DNA from: Saururus chinensis
Taxonomy: Eukaryota > Streptophyta > Magnoliopsida > Piperales > Saururaceae
NCBI GenBank assembly: GCA_035235625.1
Contig: CP141150.1
Coordinates: 25,126,756 to 25,190,755 of the forward strand
DNA length: 64,000 nt
Direction of reading: 5' to 3'
Every line of letters starts with the position of its first letter. The first letter of the stretch is position 1. Shown one piece after another: positions 11,946 through 21,864 of this stretch. The position numbers and the translations under genes were made by a program. The notes below the pieces were generated by a model that had not been told where the DNA came from, made no database searches, and worked only from the letters and a program-made list of their open reading frames with translations.

Positions 11946-13553
11946 CATATATGCTTGCACTCAAATGTTGGCCCTTGCTGCATTTATCATCTAATGCATT
12001 ACATAATTAGAACTGAATTTTTGTTTTTGTTTTCAGTACTCAATAATTACATATCTCATACTTTACATCTTGAATTCTGGTTACCCAATTTAGATCAGCT
12101 CTAAAACCTAGGTTTTGATTATTTGGTTTATTCAATACATGATAACCTTAGCAGCCCAACCTCACATTTTCTTCCCCTCTAAGTTGGAAGCATATGCCCA
12201 GTGCACACTATAAATTCTGCGTCTAGCCTATCTAGCTATCATTGCAATTGACACCTTTTAAAGTAACACTTTTGGGTATTAAAGCTGTAATAACCTTCTG
12301 ATGAATATCATGAAGTATTATTGATGAAAGAGGGCAGACCAGACTGATAAGGCTAGGAACCGAACAAGCTCTACACAAGAAAGCCATGAGAGAGAAGAAC
12401 CTTTTGTCCCCTCACTTACTACTTCCATGGTGTCCTTAATGTAAATATCACTTGTGTTTGTGCTAACATGCACTGATCAATATGATCAATAGCTCCTTTA
12501 AAATGGAGGATATCCCAACTGATAACGCAAGAAAGACCAAAAATCGGTCCATGAGAGAGATGGGGCCGTTGTTCTATCAACTCAACCGCAGCTTTGGCTT
12601 TGTATAATGAAAAGACACAGCAAAGCCTTCTGTGACACAGCACGTTCGTTACAAGATTGGCATGTTTTACACATAATCCATAAAGATGTGGACTGAGTAC
12701 CCGATTACTCGTTTCTCTCTTATTCTCTTATTAGTCTCTATACGTGGGGTGATAAGGTTATGAGTGGACCAAAATCTGAAAGCCTAACAAGTACTGCTGG
12801 AGCTAGTTTCAGCCTTACAGGTTCAATAGATCAACTGCCGTGTCATTTCCAAGGCATGAAGAGCCTAGCAGCACTAATGATAAATGTTCATTGTTACCAA
12901 AGACAAATAGTAAATTAAAGAATACAGATTAAGTATCCCATATGAATATATATGATCATACATGTGTATACGGAAATAACATTCCAACATTAGAAACATC
13001 ATTGATATATGCACATTTTGTGTATTTAAAATCAGTCATCTTTGGGCTTATTGCATGTCATGAATAACAATTTGACAGTGGCCTTAGGAGATTGATTATA
13101 CATTTCTATTACGCCATTTTTGGCTGCGACAAAGTGGACAATTTAATCATAATATGCTAAGATCATATTGACATGACACATCCTGTTGCAATATATACCT
13201 ATCTGTCACATTGAGGGTCGTGTTTCAATCCTGCCGATGCGGCCTTCACTCTCTGTGTTCACACGTATAATTGACATGACAAATTGCTGGCCCAATTGAG
13301 AAAGAGTTCAGTTTGTGACAATATTCATGGGGACGATCAGACAAGTATTATGGGAAGTTTAATCATGAATTATTGGTACAAGAATCCAAGAGTCTGTCAC
13401 ATGGAATTCGAAGTTATCATGGAGTCACTTTCCAATATTTTTTGAGATCTACTTTGTGGAAGGATCTCGAACTAACGGCCCATAATGTCTTAGCTAACAA
13501 TGACGTGCATGAACTTAAACTCATAAGTTTTTTTCATATATAAAATTATATTC
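11946..13553. other. Unassigned intergenic DNA
   Basis: The stretch 12130-12700 has slightly higher GC and a 74-codon open frame on the minus strand (12419-12643) with no recognisable motif. The sequence at 13200-13245 has a tRNA-like word (GTGTTTCAATCC) but no partner A box that I trust. No gene can be supported. Confidence 0.4.
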
Positions 13554-13657
13554 AATTTGTCCTATGTTAAGTGTTCTATTTAGCTTTAATTTAAAATAAA
13601 TTAAAATTATTTTATTTTGACAAATCAAATAGGACACTTAATATGGGACAAAAGGAG
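13554..13657. mobile_element. Stowaway-type MITE, about 104 bp
   Basis: The left end TTTGTCCTATGTTAAGTG pairs with the right end, which reads CTTTTGTCCCATATTAAGTG in reverse complement. The loop is AT-rich. It belongs to the same group as the MITE at 11849-11945, sharing the core CCTAT(A/G)TTAAGT. Confidence 0.7.
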
Positions 13658-14384
13658 TATGTCATATAAATATTAGTTTTGTGCTTATTAGGCTAAATAT
13701 TATTGTATATAGCTATTTCAAGTTGATGAACTATATAATTTTTATTTTATGTAAAAGAGACTCTGATTTAACTCTAGAAAGTTTGAGTTGATCACTCGAC
13801 TTGAATTTGTTTCAAGTTGAGTCCGAATATCAAGTTTTATAACATTGATTTCTATTGATCCAATCATGCCAATATTCTATGTCCAAAACCTTTGGCTTTA
13901 TAAAATAATAGACCAAATTAAATATCAAATGACAAGCAATTAAATATTCTGTAAAATCCATGAGCTTGGTTGATTATTTGTAAATATAGGAGACATAAAT
14001 AAAGTTAATACACATTTTTGGTGCCATTTAAGAAAATACATTTTTTGGCTGCCAAAGACATGACTTAGAGCTCCCTAGGTCTCAATATAGTGAAAAATGC
14101 GCACACCATATGTAGATATAATATTTGAAATGATAAATTGAGTAGCTTGACTTCATGATTAAATGTTTTCTTATACATCAATGCCTATCAATATAATTTT
14201 GAAGAAGCAATTCCAACTCCAAACATATTTTTTCTAAAAAAATTATAACAAACAATGTGTTAAGTGATGAGATAAAAATAGCATCATCATAAGGATTATA
14301 CCACATGGAGCTTTTACCATTTCCAAAATCAAGGATGTGTTTGGATTGCACATTCTCATATGGTAAGGTGTCGGCTTCAAACTA
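13658..14384. other. No feature seen
   Basis: AT-rich sequence without a coding frame, repeat or RNA gene that I can support. A GTGTTTGGATTGC word at 14338-14350 may be the left end of a decayed MITE (see the next entry). Confidence 0.4.
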
Positions 14385-14774
14385 ATAGTGGGTTTGGATG
14401 GGCCATTTTAAGTTAAAATGACAGTTGAACATCATATAGCATTTAATGTCACTATTCTTTCAATTGATTCAAAATGTCATTTCTCAAAGAACACTCCTCC
14501 TCATCCTCAAGGAGGTTATCTAAAGAAGGACCTTTTAATCTAAATGGTATTAAAATAATATATCCACCCATATCTCTTAATAATTCACTACCACATATCT
14601 TAAGATTTTTCTATCATTTTACTCAAAAAGGTAAAAGTCATTTTAAATACATTTTTTCAAAATTATTTAAAAAAAGACATATGAAGACAACCTTATTTTG
14701 ATTTTCTTTGAAGAACGAAAAATCATTGAAATGGGTTCTTATTTCTCTCCTAAAAAATGCATTCAAACCGCCCT
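14385..14774. mobile_element. MITE-like element with GGTTTGGATG ends
   Basis: The left end AGTGGGTTTGGATG and the right end, which reads GGGCGGTTTGAATG in reverse complement, form an imperfect inverted terminal repeat around about 390 bp of noncoding DNA. Such GGTTTGGAT ends are common in plant Harbinger- and hAT-type MITEs. A target duplication is not clear, so the superfamily is left open. An alternative left end lies at 14335. Confidence 0.4.
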
Positions 14775-15029
14775 TAAGTATAACCAATTTTAAAGTTGAA
14801 AGGATATGAAAAAAGCCCCTTAGGTAAAACATGGGCAAAAACTAGAATTATGGGCAGTTATTAGACTGAATGATCATATATATAAATACAAACCAAAATT
14901 AGGATACAAGGGACATAAACAATAAACTCCACCATGCTCAAACTCTACATCCTCTCTTCTTGCTCTTTCTAACTTGGGAGTCGGAGAGACTTGGGCCGAC
15001 ACCACGCTGATGCTCAATATTTTTATTTT

Positions 15030-15150
15030 TGCATGTAGGTTTATTCCTGTAGATCGTATTCACCATTGAGTGGATTTTAGCCTCAACAATAAGTATGCCT
15101 AATCCGTGCACATGTTCTAAACACAATAGGAAAGCATGTTATTCGACATT
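15030..15150 (-). pseudogene. RNase H-like (RVT_3-type) remnant, probably from a LINE
   Basis: On the minus strand the frame reads HAFLLCLEHVHGLGILIVEA and then IHSMVNTIYRN. This matches the pattern of plant RVT_3 RNase H-like domains, which typically run AE.yALL.gLe.a...Gi..ivEsDs..vVn.i. An in-frame stop lies just upstream of HAFLL, and the acidic catalytic position after VEA is replaced by K. Only about 40 codons are visible and no reverse transcriptase lies nearby. The call rests on one short stretch, and a chance match is possible. Confidence 0.35.
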
Positions 15151-15364
15151 CTTCTTCTTTTTCCTTAGCTTAAGAAGTCCAAATTTGCTGTACTAAGATT
15201 CTTTCTAATATTTTGCAAAACATGGCTTTAGCAGATATGTGACTTTATTTTTTGCTAACAATCATCTATGAGATACATCAGCAACACAGTGTATTTAACA
15301 AACATGAGGAATCGGATTAAATTATTAGGGGCACTCCTACTCACGTGTCTCAAGAAAAAGGAAA

Positions 15365-15505
15365 TTAAAATGCCTGTGATAGGCTGAACAATAGATGAGA
15401 GAGGAGGAGAACATGGACGAGAGCAGCCATGGCCCAAATGCTGGGAATAGCACAAGCAAACAAACAGATAAAAGCCACCAACAAGATGGGCCGTTGTGCC
15501 ATCAT
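15365..15505 (-). CDS. Candidate 46-codon ORF with signal-peptide-like N-terminus
   Basis: The start is ATGATGG (minus strand, from 15505), with an A at -3 of the first ATG, and the stop is TAA at 15365-15367. The product begins MMAQRPILLVAFICLFACA and continues IPSIWAMAALV, a textbook n-h-c layout for a signal peptide with a possible cleavage after IWA. The remaining 21 residues are mostly hydrophobic and end in SLSQAF, so the protein could also be a membrane microprotein, or the signal-peptide exon of a longer, decayed gene. I do not recognise a family. It lies in one of the few stretches of the window that is not an obvious transposon and has higher GC than its surroundings. Expression evidence is needed before it is treated as real. 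Confidence 0.3.
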   Translation of the reverse strand: MMAQRPILLVAFICLFACAIPSIWAMAALVHVLLLSHLLFSLSQAF

Positions 15506-16071
15506 GTTTCTGATTCTGCAACTTTTTCGTTGTAACAAAACTTGGCATCAAAACATCCGGATGGTCACAAGAAGGCGTACTTCAATAATGTATAGGCATC
15601 TCTTTCTCTGGAGGCCCCCATTACATATCTGGAACTGGGACCAAATAGATTGCTTTAAGTCACGACCGGGCAGCGAATCCAGTCTGTAACTAAGATGATG
15701 ATGAGGAATAAATTTGAGTCAAGAGAAAAAGAGGTACAAATATTGTACAAGTTTTGTCAAATGTATATTGCATACAGTTGAACATTTGCATTATTTAATA
15801 TATGAATAATGCTAGGCTTGATGCGCGAGTCCCATGCTAAGTGTTCCTAGGTGCCAGTGGTTGTAGCATTTGTACGAGTACTTGCATCATTAGTATATCT
15901 AATTAATAGACAAAAATTTCGCATGGCCATATGATAGAAGAAATAACATGAAAATCATGTTACCGGTTATGGTAATAATTAACTTACTAAAAATTAGTGC
16001 TCATTGAGAGGCGTGCATTTAGGGAAGTATTTTCTATGTTATCTATTAATAATGAGTTTGGTATAAGTATG
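15506..16071. other. No feature seen
   Basis: Intergenic DNA with slightly higher GC up to about 15700, then AT-rich. No coding, RNA or repeat feature is supported. Confidence 0.4.
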
Positions 16072-16798
16072 GAAGGCCGTATCAATATGCATGAGAGTAT
16101 CGATGACTATGGATACGGGTATGTGCCGATAATATGCTTGGTACGTGCTGATACAGGCATAAACCCTTTTATAAACATAAAAAAATATTATAACTAATAA
16201 TATATTATTATAATACTTCTTTTAGAGCATAATAAGACCATATAATGTCATATCAATTGATACGGGTATTATAAAATTAGTTCATTTAGAACTATATACT
16301 ATTATGCTCTCCGTCCTATATATATTATTTGTCATTCTTTCCCATATTAAGTGCTTTAAAATTAATTTATTTTAAAAATAAATAATATACTTAATATGAG
16401 TCTAAGTTATATGTTTAAATAAATATATATTTGTGAAGTACTATATGTAAAAAAAAAAATTATGTAAATTGTATAGACCTACTCGTATTGATCTCATATA
16501 ACTTTAAAATTATTATTTTTAATATAACTAAAATTTAAACTTTCAAAGAAGTTGGGTTTGAATTGTGTTTTTATTTTTAAGAAAAAAATTAAAATTTTTT
16601 TTAAAAAAAATTAAAATTTTTAATTAAAAAATAATTTTTTAAATATTATATCGATACGTATCGATACGATATGGCCGATACGGCTGGTACATATCGACGA
16701 TTCGTGTGGGGGGCATATCGCCCCCCGTACCGTATCAGTGTCGATCAATATAAGTACGTATCGACCGATACAAACCCATATCAATCGATACCGCCTTC
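16072..16798. mobile_element. Terminal-inverted-repeat element rich in GATACGTATC palindromes, 727 bp
   Basis: The ends GAAGGCCGTATCAATATG and, in reverse complement, GAAGGCGGTATCGATTGATA form an imperfect inverted repeat. The direct word TATG flanks both ends (16068-16071 and 16799-16802). The last 160 bases are packed with palindromes such as ATCGATACGTATCGATACG (around 16650-16670) and with CGATA/TATCG words. The first 100 bases carry further CGTATC and GATACGGG words. This layout of subterminal palindromes suits a non-autonomous hAT- or Mutator-type element, but the superfamily is uncertain. A Stowaway-like MITE sits inside it. No transposase is visible. Confidence 0.5.
16306..16402. mobile_element. 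Degraded Stowaway-type MITE nested in the palindrome-rich element
   Basis: The left end is CTCTCCGTCCTATATATATT. An inner inverted pair, CCCATATTAAGTGCTT and (reverse complement of the right side) CTCATATTAAGTATATT, surrounds a TTTAAAATTAAT loop. It belongs to the same group as the MITEs at 11849 and 13554, but the right terminus has decayed. Confidence 0.5.
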
Positions 16799-16802
16799 TA
16801 TG

Positions 16803-17466
16803 GATATAAGAAATACATTAAATCCATTAATATTTAAAATCCATTACCCACATGCTAGCATCTTTAGATCCTACAAGTTACTCTACTCCACTAAGCTAAG
16901 CCATCCAATAAAACATTGATCTGATTTGACGGTTAGGAGCGCAGGAGTAGATAATGTAGATTTAGCATTGCTCATTATAAACAGAAAAAAAAAAAAAAGA
17001 CAAAACTATAAAACTTTGTTCTATAATTTTGCTTACATCACCAATTATTTGGATTCTCCAGCAAACCAGGTTAAAATAAAGTTAAAAACAATCTTTATGG
17101 CTAAGCAGGGTCAATGTGATTGTAGCGGTGCCAGAGTCAGATCATGTCAAGAAGAGGTGGATTACAATGTGACAAACAACGAACTGAGGGATTGATGGAC
17201 ATGACTTGAACCAGACTGCTCCTATACTGGCGATAGTCCCACAGCGTTTGGCCTCACCCATCAAGGACTCAGTCCCTCAATCAATCAAAAAAGTTCGGAT
17301 AATACCGATCATCAATGCTAGGCATATAATGAAAATTGTCCCAGATTAAACAACGCGTGTGGCTAACATCAACTTTCAGAATTCAGAGTGTTAGGTTCAT
17401 AACTGATTGGTCAAGTCGATGTGAGACATTTTGTTTTCAGGCGATTTATTTTTAAAGTAATATAAT
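16803..17466. other. Unassigned intergenic DNA
   Basis: The stretch 17100-17400 has higher GC and an 89-codon open frame on the plus strand (16926-17195) that is mostly low-complexity and lysine/asparagine-rich, with no motif. An A-rich tract lies at 16984-17000. No gene is supported. Confidence 0.4.
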
Positions 17467-17637
17467 ACTCCTTTCTTTTTAAATTAATAACTTTATTTAA
17501 CAAAATGGTTTGTTACATATGAAGAACTTTATTTTTTTCAATTTAAAGAATTAAGTATTTAATAAAAAGTATTATAAATTTATTTTAATTTATTTTATCA
17601 TTTAATAAAAATTACTATTAATATGGGACAGAAGGTA
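17467..17637. mobile_element. Stowaway-type MITE, about 171 bp
   Basis: The left end ACTCCTTTCTTTTTAAATTAATAAC and the right end, reading ATACCTTCTGTCCCATATTAATAG in reverse complement, form an inverted pair. The element is AT-rich with TA words outside both ends. Confidence 0.6.
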
Positions 17638-17737
17638 TATGTGACCCAAAATTGTGATTATTGGTCATTTTTTGTAAGCTTTAGAAAGTGGGTTAAAGTG
17701 TTTTTAAATAGGTTTAATAGTAGATTTGATTAAGCAT

Positions 17738-17840
17738 CTGACCTTAACTCGTTGGTAGAGCGGAGGGTTGTAGTAGGCAATATACACCTTCAACCATCCG
17801 GCCCATCCTTAGGTCACTAGTTTGAAATCGGCAGGTCGGA
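17738..17840 (+). pseudogene. tRNA-Tyr (GTA) pseudogene with an intron
   Basis: The sequence can be laid out as a plant nuclear tRNA-Tyr. The acceptor arms are CTGACCT and AGGTCGG (seven pairs, one G-T), with discriminator A at 17840. The A-box side TTAACTCGTTGGTAGAGCGG is one base shorter than the usual TTAGCTCAGTTGGTAGAGCGG. The anticodon GTA lies at 17770-17772 in GAGGGTTGTAG. An intron of about 31 bases (near 17774-17804) follows the base after the anticodon, as in plant tRNA-Tyr genes, though theirs are usually shorter. Then come ATCCTTAGGTC and the T arm. The B box reads AGTTTGAAATC instead of GGTTCGAATCC, so polymerase III promotion is probably lost. The three bases after the discriminator are CCA, which plant nuclear tRNA genes do not normally encode. 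That may be chance or a trace of retroposition. Confidence 0.75.
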
Positions 17841-17843
17841 CCA

Positions 17844-18159
17844 ACTACTTTTCATTTTATTTTTCTTTTGGATTCCTTGATGTCAACTATCTAAAGTTAG
17901 CAATCAAAAACCAAGTACCGATAGCTTTCAAAAAGTATGCTTACGGTGAAACCCCAGTTGTATTAAACAGTTTGCTCAACTCAGTTATAGCCTAAAGTTT
18001 CGTAAAATATAATCTACACCTTTTAGTTTTAAACCATGCCTTGGTGGATCAATAGGTTTAGATAACCCTCAATTTGAGAAATTAAATAAGACATTTATTT
18101 TTTAAAACAAATTTAAAAATATTCATTAAAACCAAAAAGGGAGGAAAAATAAAGATTAA
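17844..18159. other. No feature seen
   Basis: AT-rich DNA between the tRNA pseudogene and the Mutator-like arm. It contains no coding or repeat feature that I can support. Confidence 0.4.
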
Positions 18160-18568
18160 CAAAAGTTATAGAGGAATTTGCTAAAATGGCCCTAGAATAC
18201 ATTGTATTCCAAAAAATGTATGTCATTTTCATGTAATACACAAAATGACCCTATGCACATATAAACGTCTATACATATAGCTGAAATTATATAAAATACC
18301 TCCTTCTCATTTTCTTCCTTTGAATTTCACCAACCCATTGCTTTCTCATTTCCTGCAGCTCAAGCTTCAACTCTACCACCCCAGCCACCGGCACCAAGAC
18401 CTTAGTCATTGACTTTACTGCCTCCACTATTAACTTCATCGTCTTCGCCACTAGCTCTGCTTCATCCAGCTTCGTCTTCACCTCCTCCTTGACTGTTGCC
18501 TTCTATTCCTCTCCTCTTCTGTCACCACCTCCACCTCTTCCTCATCTTCCTTTTCTTACTCCTCCTTT
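18160..18568 (+). mobile_element. Mutator-like element arm (single arm, cut at right by an Athila LTR)
   Basis: It starts near AGTTATAGAGGAATTTGCTAAAATGGCCCTAG. The GAATTTGCNAAATNNGCCC word resembles the outer end of VANDAL/Mutator-like inverted repeats. It continues through ACACAAAATGACC, TTCTCATTTTCTTCCTTT, CTTCTCATTTCC-like words, CGCCACTAGCTC and CTTCACCTCCTCCTTGACTG into a pyrimidine-rich tract. The same order of words appears on the minus strand from 55345 down to about 54990. At 18568 the arm meets the first base of an Athila-like LTR (18569). A 64-codon open frame on the minus strand (18287-18481) is in this repeat and is not regarded as a gene. Confidence 0.65.
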
Positions 18569-19751
18569 TTGATTATTTATAATTAAACTCTTTACAAGTG
18601 TACAAAATAATTGTACTAGGATAAGTATTTAAGGTTTGTTGAACCTCAAGGACGAATGAATTAATTACTAAATCTAAGGAGAGAACTTGTTGATTGAAAA
18701 TTAAAAAAAAAAACTTAAACTTAAATTAATTGAAGAAAATAATCAACTATATCAAACGAAAGAGAGCAATATAATGACAATTACTTACGAAATTGAATCC
18801 ACAATAGAATCATAACAATTTCTTAACCTTTAATCTAAATCTAGTGTGAAAATGAATAATTATTCTTGGCTACAAGCTAGAATTACTTTAAAAAAATTAT
18901 TAATTAAATCTATGGCATGAACTATCTTCGGCAATAACACAAATCATCTACACTAAACTAAATACTAAGCATGACCCGTTTAATCTTAGTATAACTCATC
19001 TAATTTATTAATCATATGAACATTAAAACTATTGCATAACCATCTTATTGAAATCAGAGAGATTAGTATTGATGTAAATCTCAAAGCCTCACAAAATATC
19101 ATCTATAAGATAATAAATCAACATAGAATTGAATAAACATGAAAACTCTTCCATTAAAAAGAAAATCCTTGTCATATAATTGCCATTATTTACATCTGAG
19201 ATCTCACTTAAAAAGAAAAAAAAATAAAACTTATATATAGCTTCATCAACTCCTAAGTAAAAGAAAAATCTAGTCTTTCACGATAGAAAAAGGTTTTTAA
19301 ATCTCCATTGAAATGTTTAATTGCTCCTCCATCTTCTTCTCCCTTTTTCTCTTTTGAAAATCCACTGAAATCACTCAAGTTTGAGCCTCATATGACTTTA
19401 TATAGGCATTAGAGCTGTGGAAAAATGTTCTAGTTGGAAAAGAACTCAAAACTGGTAGGAAACTACATCTTATGCTGATCAATTGGCCTGAGTTCTCAGT
19501 CAATCGAGAATATTGATTTAATTTTTTTCAATTCCTCTGTAACCAATCAATCGGCCTGAGTACCTAATCAGTCACCAACGAAGAATATGCATAAAACATT
19601 TAAATGTTAGCCAATTTAATTCAAAACACCATACAAGTGTTTCATAATCTAATTAACCTTAATTTCTAATTATCTAAGTTATATTAACTCTTAAACAAGA
19701 TTAATAAATAAATTAATTAAGGGTAAAACAAGGTATAAATTATACTTATCA
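18569..19751 (-). mobile_element. Athila-like 3' LTR (minus strand), LTR family A
   Basis: The 1183-bp LTR runs from TGATTATTTATAATTAAAC to TTATACTTATCA. It matches the LTRs at 7021-8381 and 37919-39091 along most of its length, sharing GGATAAGTATT, GAATTAATTACTAA, the CATGGCATGAACTATCTTCGGC-type stretch and CTCCTCCATCTTCTTCTCCC. Directly to its right, ACACCCAAACC is the complement of a GGTTTGGGTGT polypurine tract, so this is the 3' LTR of the minus-strand element that extends to 30714. Its left side abuts the Mutator-like arm. Confidence 0.85.
19396..19404 (-). promoter_or_regulatory. TATA box of the Athila-like LTR
   Basis: TATATAAAG on the minus strand at the same LTR position as in the copies at 7792 and 38258. 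Confidence 0.55.
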
Positions 19752-21864
19752 AATACACCCAAACCTAAATTTTATTAGTCCTTGAGAAAAACAAAACAAA
19801 ATAACTAATCTAGAAAAATAAATATCACTTTCCTAGGGATTCACAATTGTATTTAGCATATGCAACAAGTGTTTAAACCTCTAGGCATCCCTAGTTAGAC
19901 CAGTTGTGTTTCGTGAGGGTTTGCAGCAATGATACCCACAAACATCTAAACCCAAGAAAAGAAATAAAACAAAAACATGAAAACAAAAATCTTAAAAAAT
20001 AATCTTCTCTTAAAAAGACATAACTAATTTTAAAAAGAACCAACCAGAAATACTTGAAACAAGTAAATAATTTCAATCCGATCACTTTCAAGTAGCAAAT
20101 CATCCATTCTATAAAAACATGAAGTGTAGAAATCTCTAGTCATATAACCACAATTTTTATTAACAAGCATATCTTAATGTGACCTATTAACTAAACTCAT
20201 TAAAATTCAGTAACTAAAAAATGCAACAATGGCAATCTTTCATCTTTAACATCTCATAATAAAACTTCATGTAATTGCCTTCAAAATTTTTAATTAATTT
20301 TAATTTCAAGGAATAAGAGCATAATATACCTCAAATTATGACTCGTACAATACTTAGTTCTCTTAAACTTACTAAATAGTCAATGTAATAAGCGTTAGGC
20401 CAATGTCCCTAATCCAGTTGGCTCAAGGCACTAGGTGTTAAGACACCCATCGGGCTTAATAACTCGAACTATAAAGGCTACAAAACTAAGTAAGTTATAA
20501 AAAAATTATTTTAACTTTTCCCCTTTTGACATGAACCCCTATGTTTGCCAAGACATGAAGCCCAAAACTTTATTATTTTCCATTTTTTCAATCAAATTTG
20601 TTTTCTTATACAATCATCCCATTTTTTTTTTCAAACAATAGTTAAGCATAAAGATCCATCATAAAATATTAAAAATACTCAAATGCCAGGTTTTAAAAAA
20701 TATACTCACTTAAAGATATCTCGTTAAGATTAGAAGCAATAAATCATGAGATTATATTCCTACAACTTTTAAGTGTGTGGAATGTGATTTAAAATATAAG
20801 CACAACTATCCTAGATAAAGAAAATAGAACAAAAATTACTTACTCAATCGCTTTCATCCCTTAATTAATCTGCTTAAACTTTCTACATGGAAATGGTCTC
20901 TTTAAAAACTTACATATGCTTTTAGAAAAAAAATAAGAGATAAAAATAACATAAAAAATAGAAGAAATAGCTAAAAATAAACTAAAACATCCTAAAATAT
21001 GAAAGAAAAATATCTTTCTACACCGTCAAACCTAAAATGAACATTGCCCACAATGTTAAAGAAAATATATACTACAATAACAAGAATAAGTAAGAGGGAA
21101 AGAAAGATATCACCTAAAAGTAGAACTAGTCTACTAAGCTGAAAGTGTAAAACATAGATTTGAGTAGGCATGAGATACATACATATCATGAGCATCCCCC
21201 CAACCTAAAAGACCAAACTACATGAAAAGAAATAACTACTTTAAACATAAAATAATAAAAGAAACAAAAAAGAAAAGAGAAAAATATCCCCTGTATAGCT
21301 AAGCATCGGCATCATCAAAATCATCCCCCTTAAAGCCTATTTTTTAGCCATTGGAGCGGCACGGGCGGAACAATGTATCTGGCCAATAGAAAAATAGGAA
21401 TCAAATGTTTTTGGGAGGTTGAATGGTTCTTCCACAATTCTCCGCCATAGGACAATTGGTGCTTAGGCTAAGTGGTACCATCCGTGTCCAATTCTTTATG
21501 GGTTGGGAGGAGCAAGAGCTGATGCATATTTCTAGAAATCGCTCAATCGAGACCTTGCCCTCTCTTCCCGCATTCATTCTCTTCCCATTCGGTGTTCAGA
21601 TTTCTCATCTCCATATTTGCAACTGCGCCCGGGAAGCATCTATATGGGCCCATAGGTGATGCTACATCTAAAGTAAATGGTCACGAGCAAAAGAAGGTGG
21701 TTGAACACTTTGCTTAGCTGTGACCTTTGGCTCTCCCTTTACGACAACCTCCTCATCCTCCTCTCCTATCGCTACTCTAGGCTAGCAATGTGTGACCATC
21801 CGGTTTAGGATTGCTTGAGCAATGACCCCTAAAACTCGGCTCATGGGCACATGTGGAGGAAAGT
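19752..21864 (-). mobile_element. 3' noncoding and late-ORF region of the minus-strand Athila-like element
   Basis: This is internal sequence upstream of the 3' LTR. It has a long AT-rich noncoding tract with CACTTTCCTAGGG and CTCTAGGCATCCCTAG words around 19830-19890. A second purine-tract motif (TTAGGTTGGGGGGATG on the minus strand, near 21190-21206) follows. From about 21300 there is moderately GC-rich sequence that appears to be the distal part of an Athila-type additional ORF. That ORF region resumes at 25116 beyond the inserted LTR. No intact frame remains and several breaks are present. Confidence 0.6.

Noticed and set aside
12419-12643. 74-codon open frame in a GC-richer stretch
   Set aside because: No motif, no splice or promoter context, and composition compatible with chance.
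13195-13260. tRNA-like word GTGTTTCAATCC as a tRNA or SINE
   Set aside because: No convincing A box or acceptor pairing could be laid out around it.
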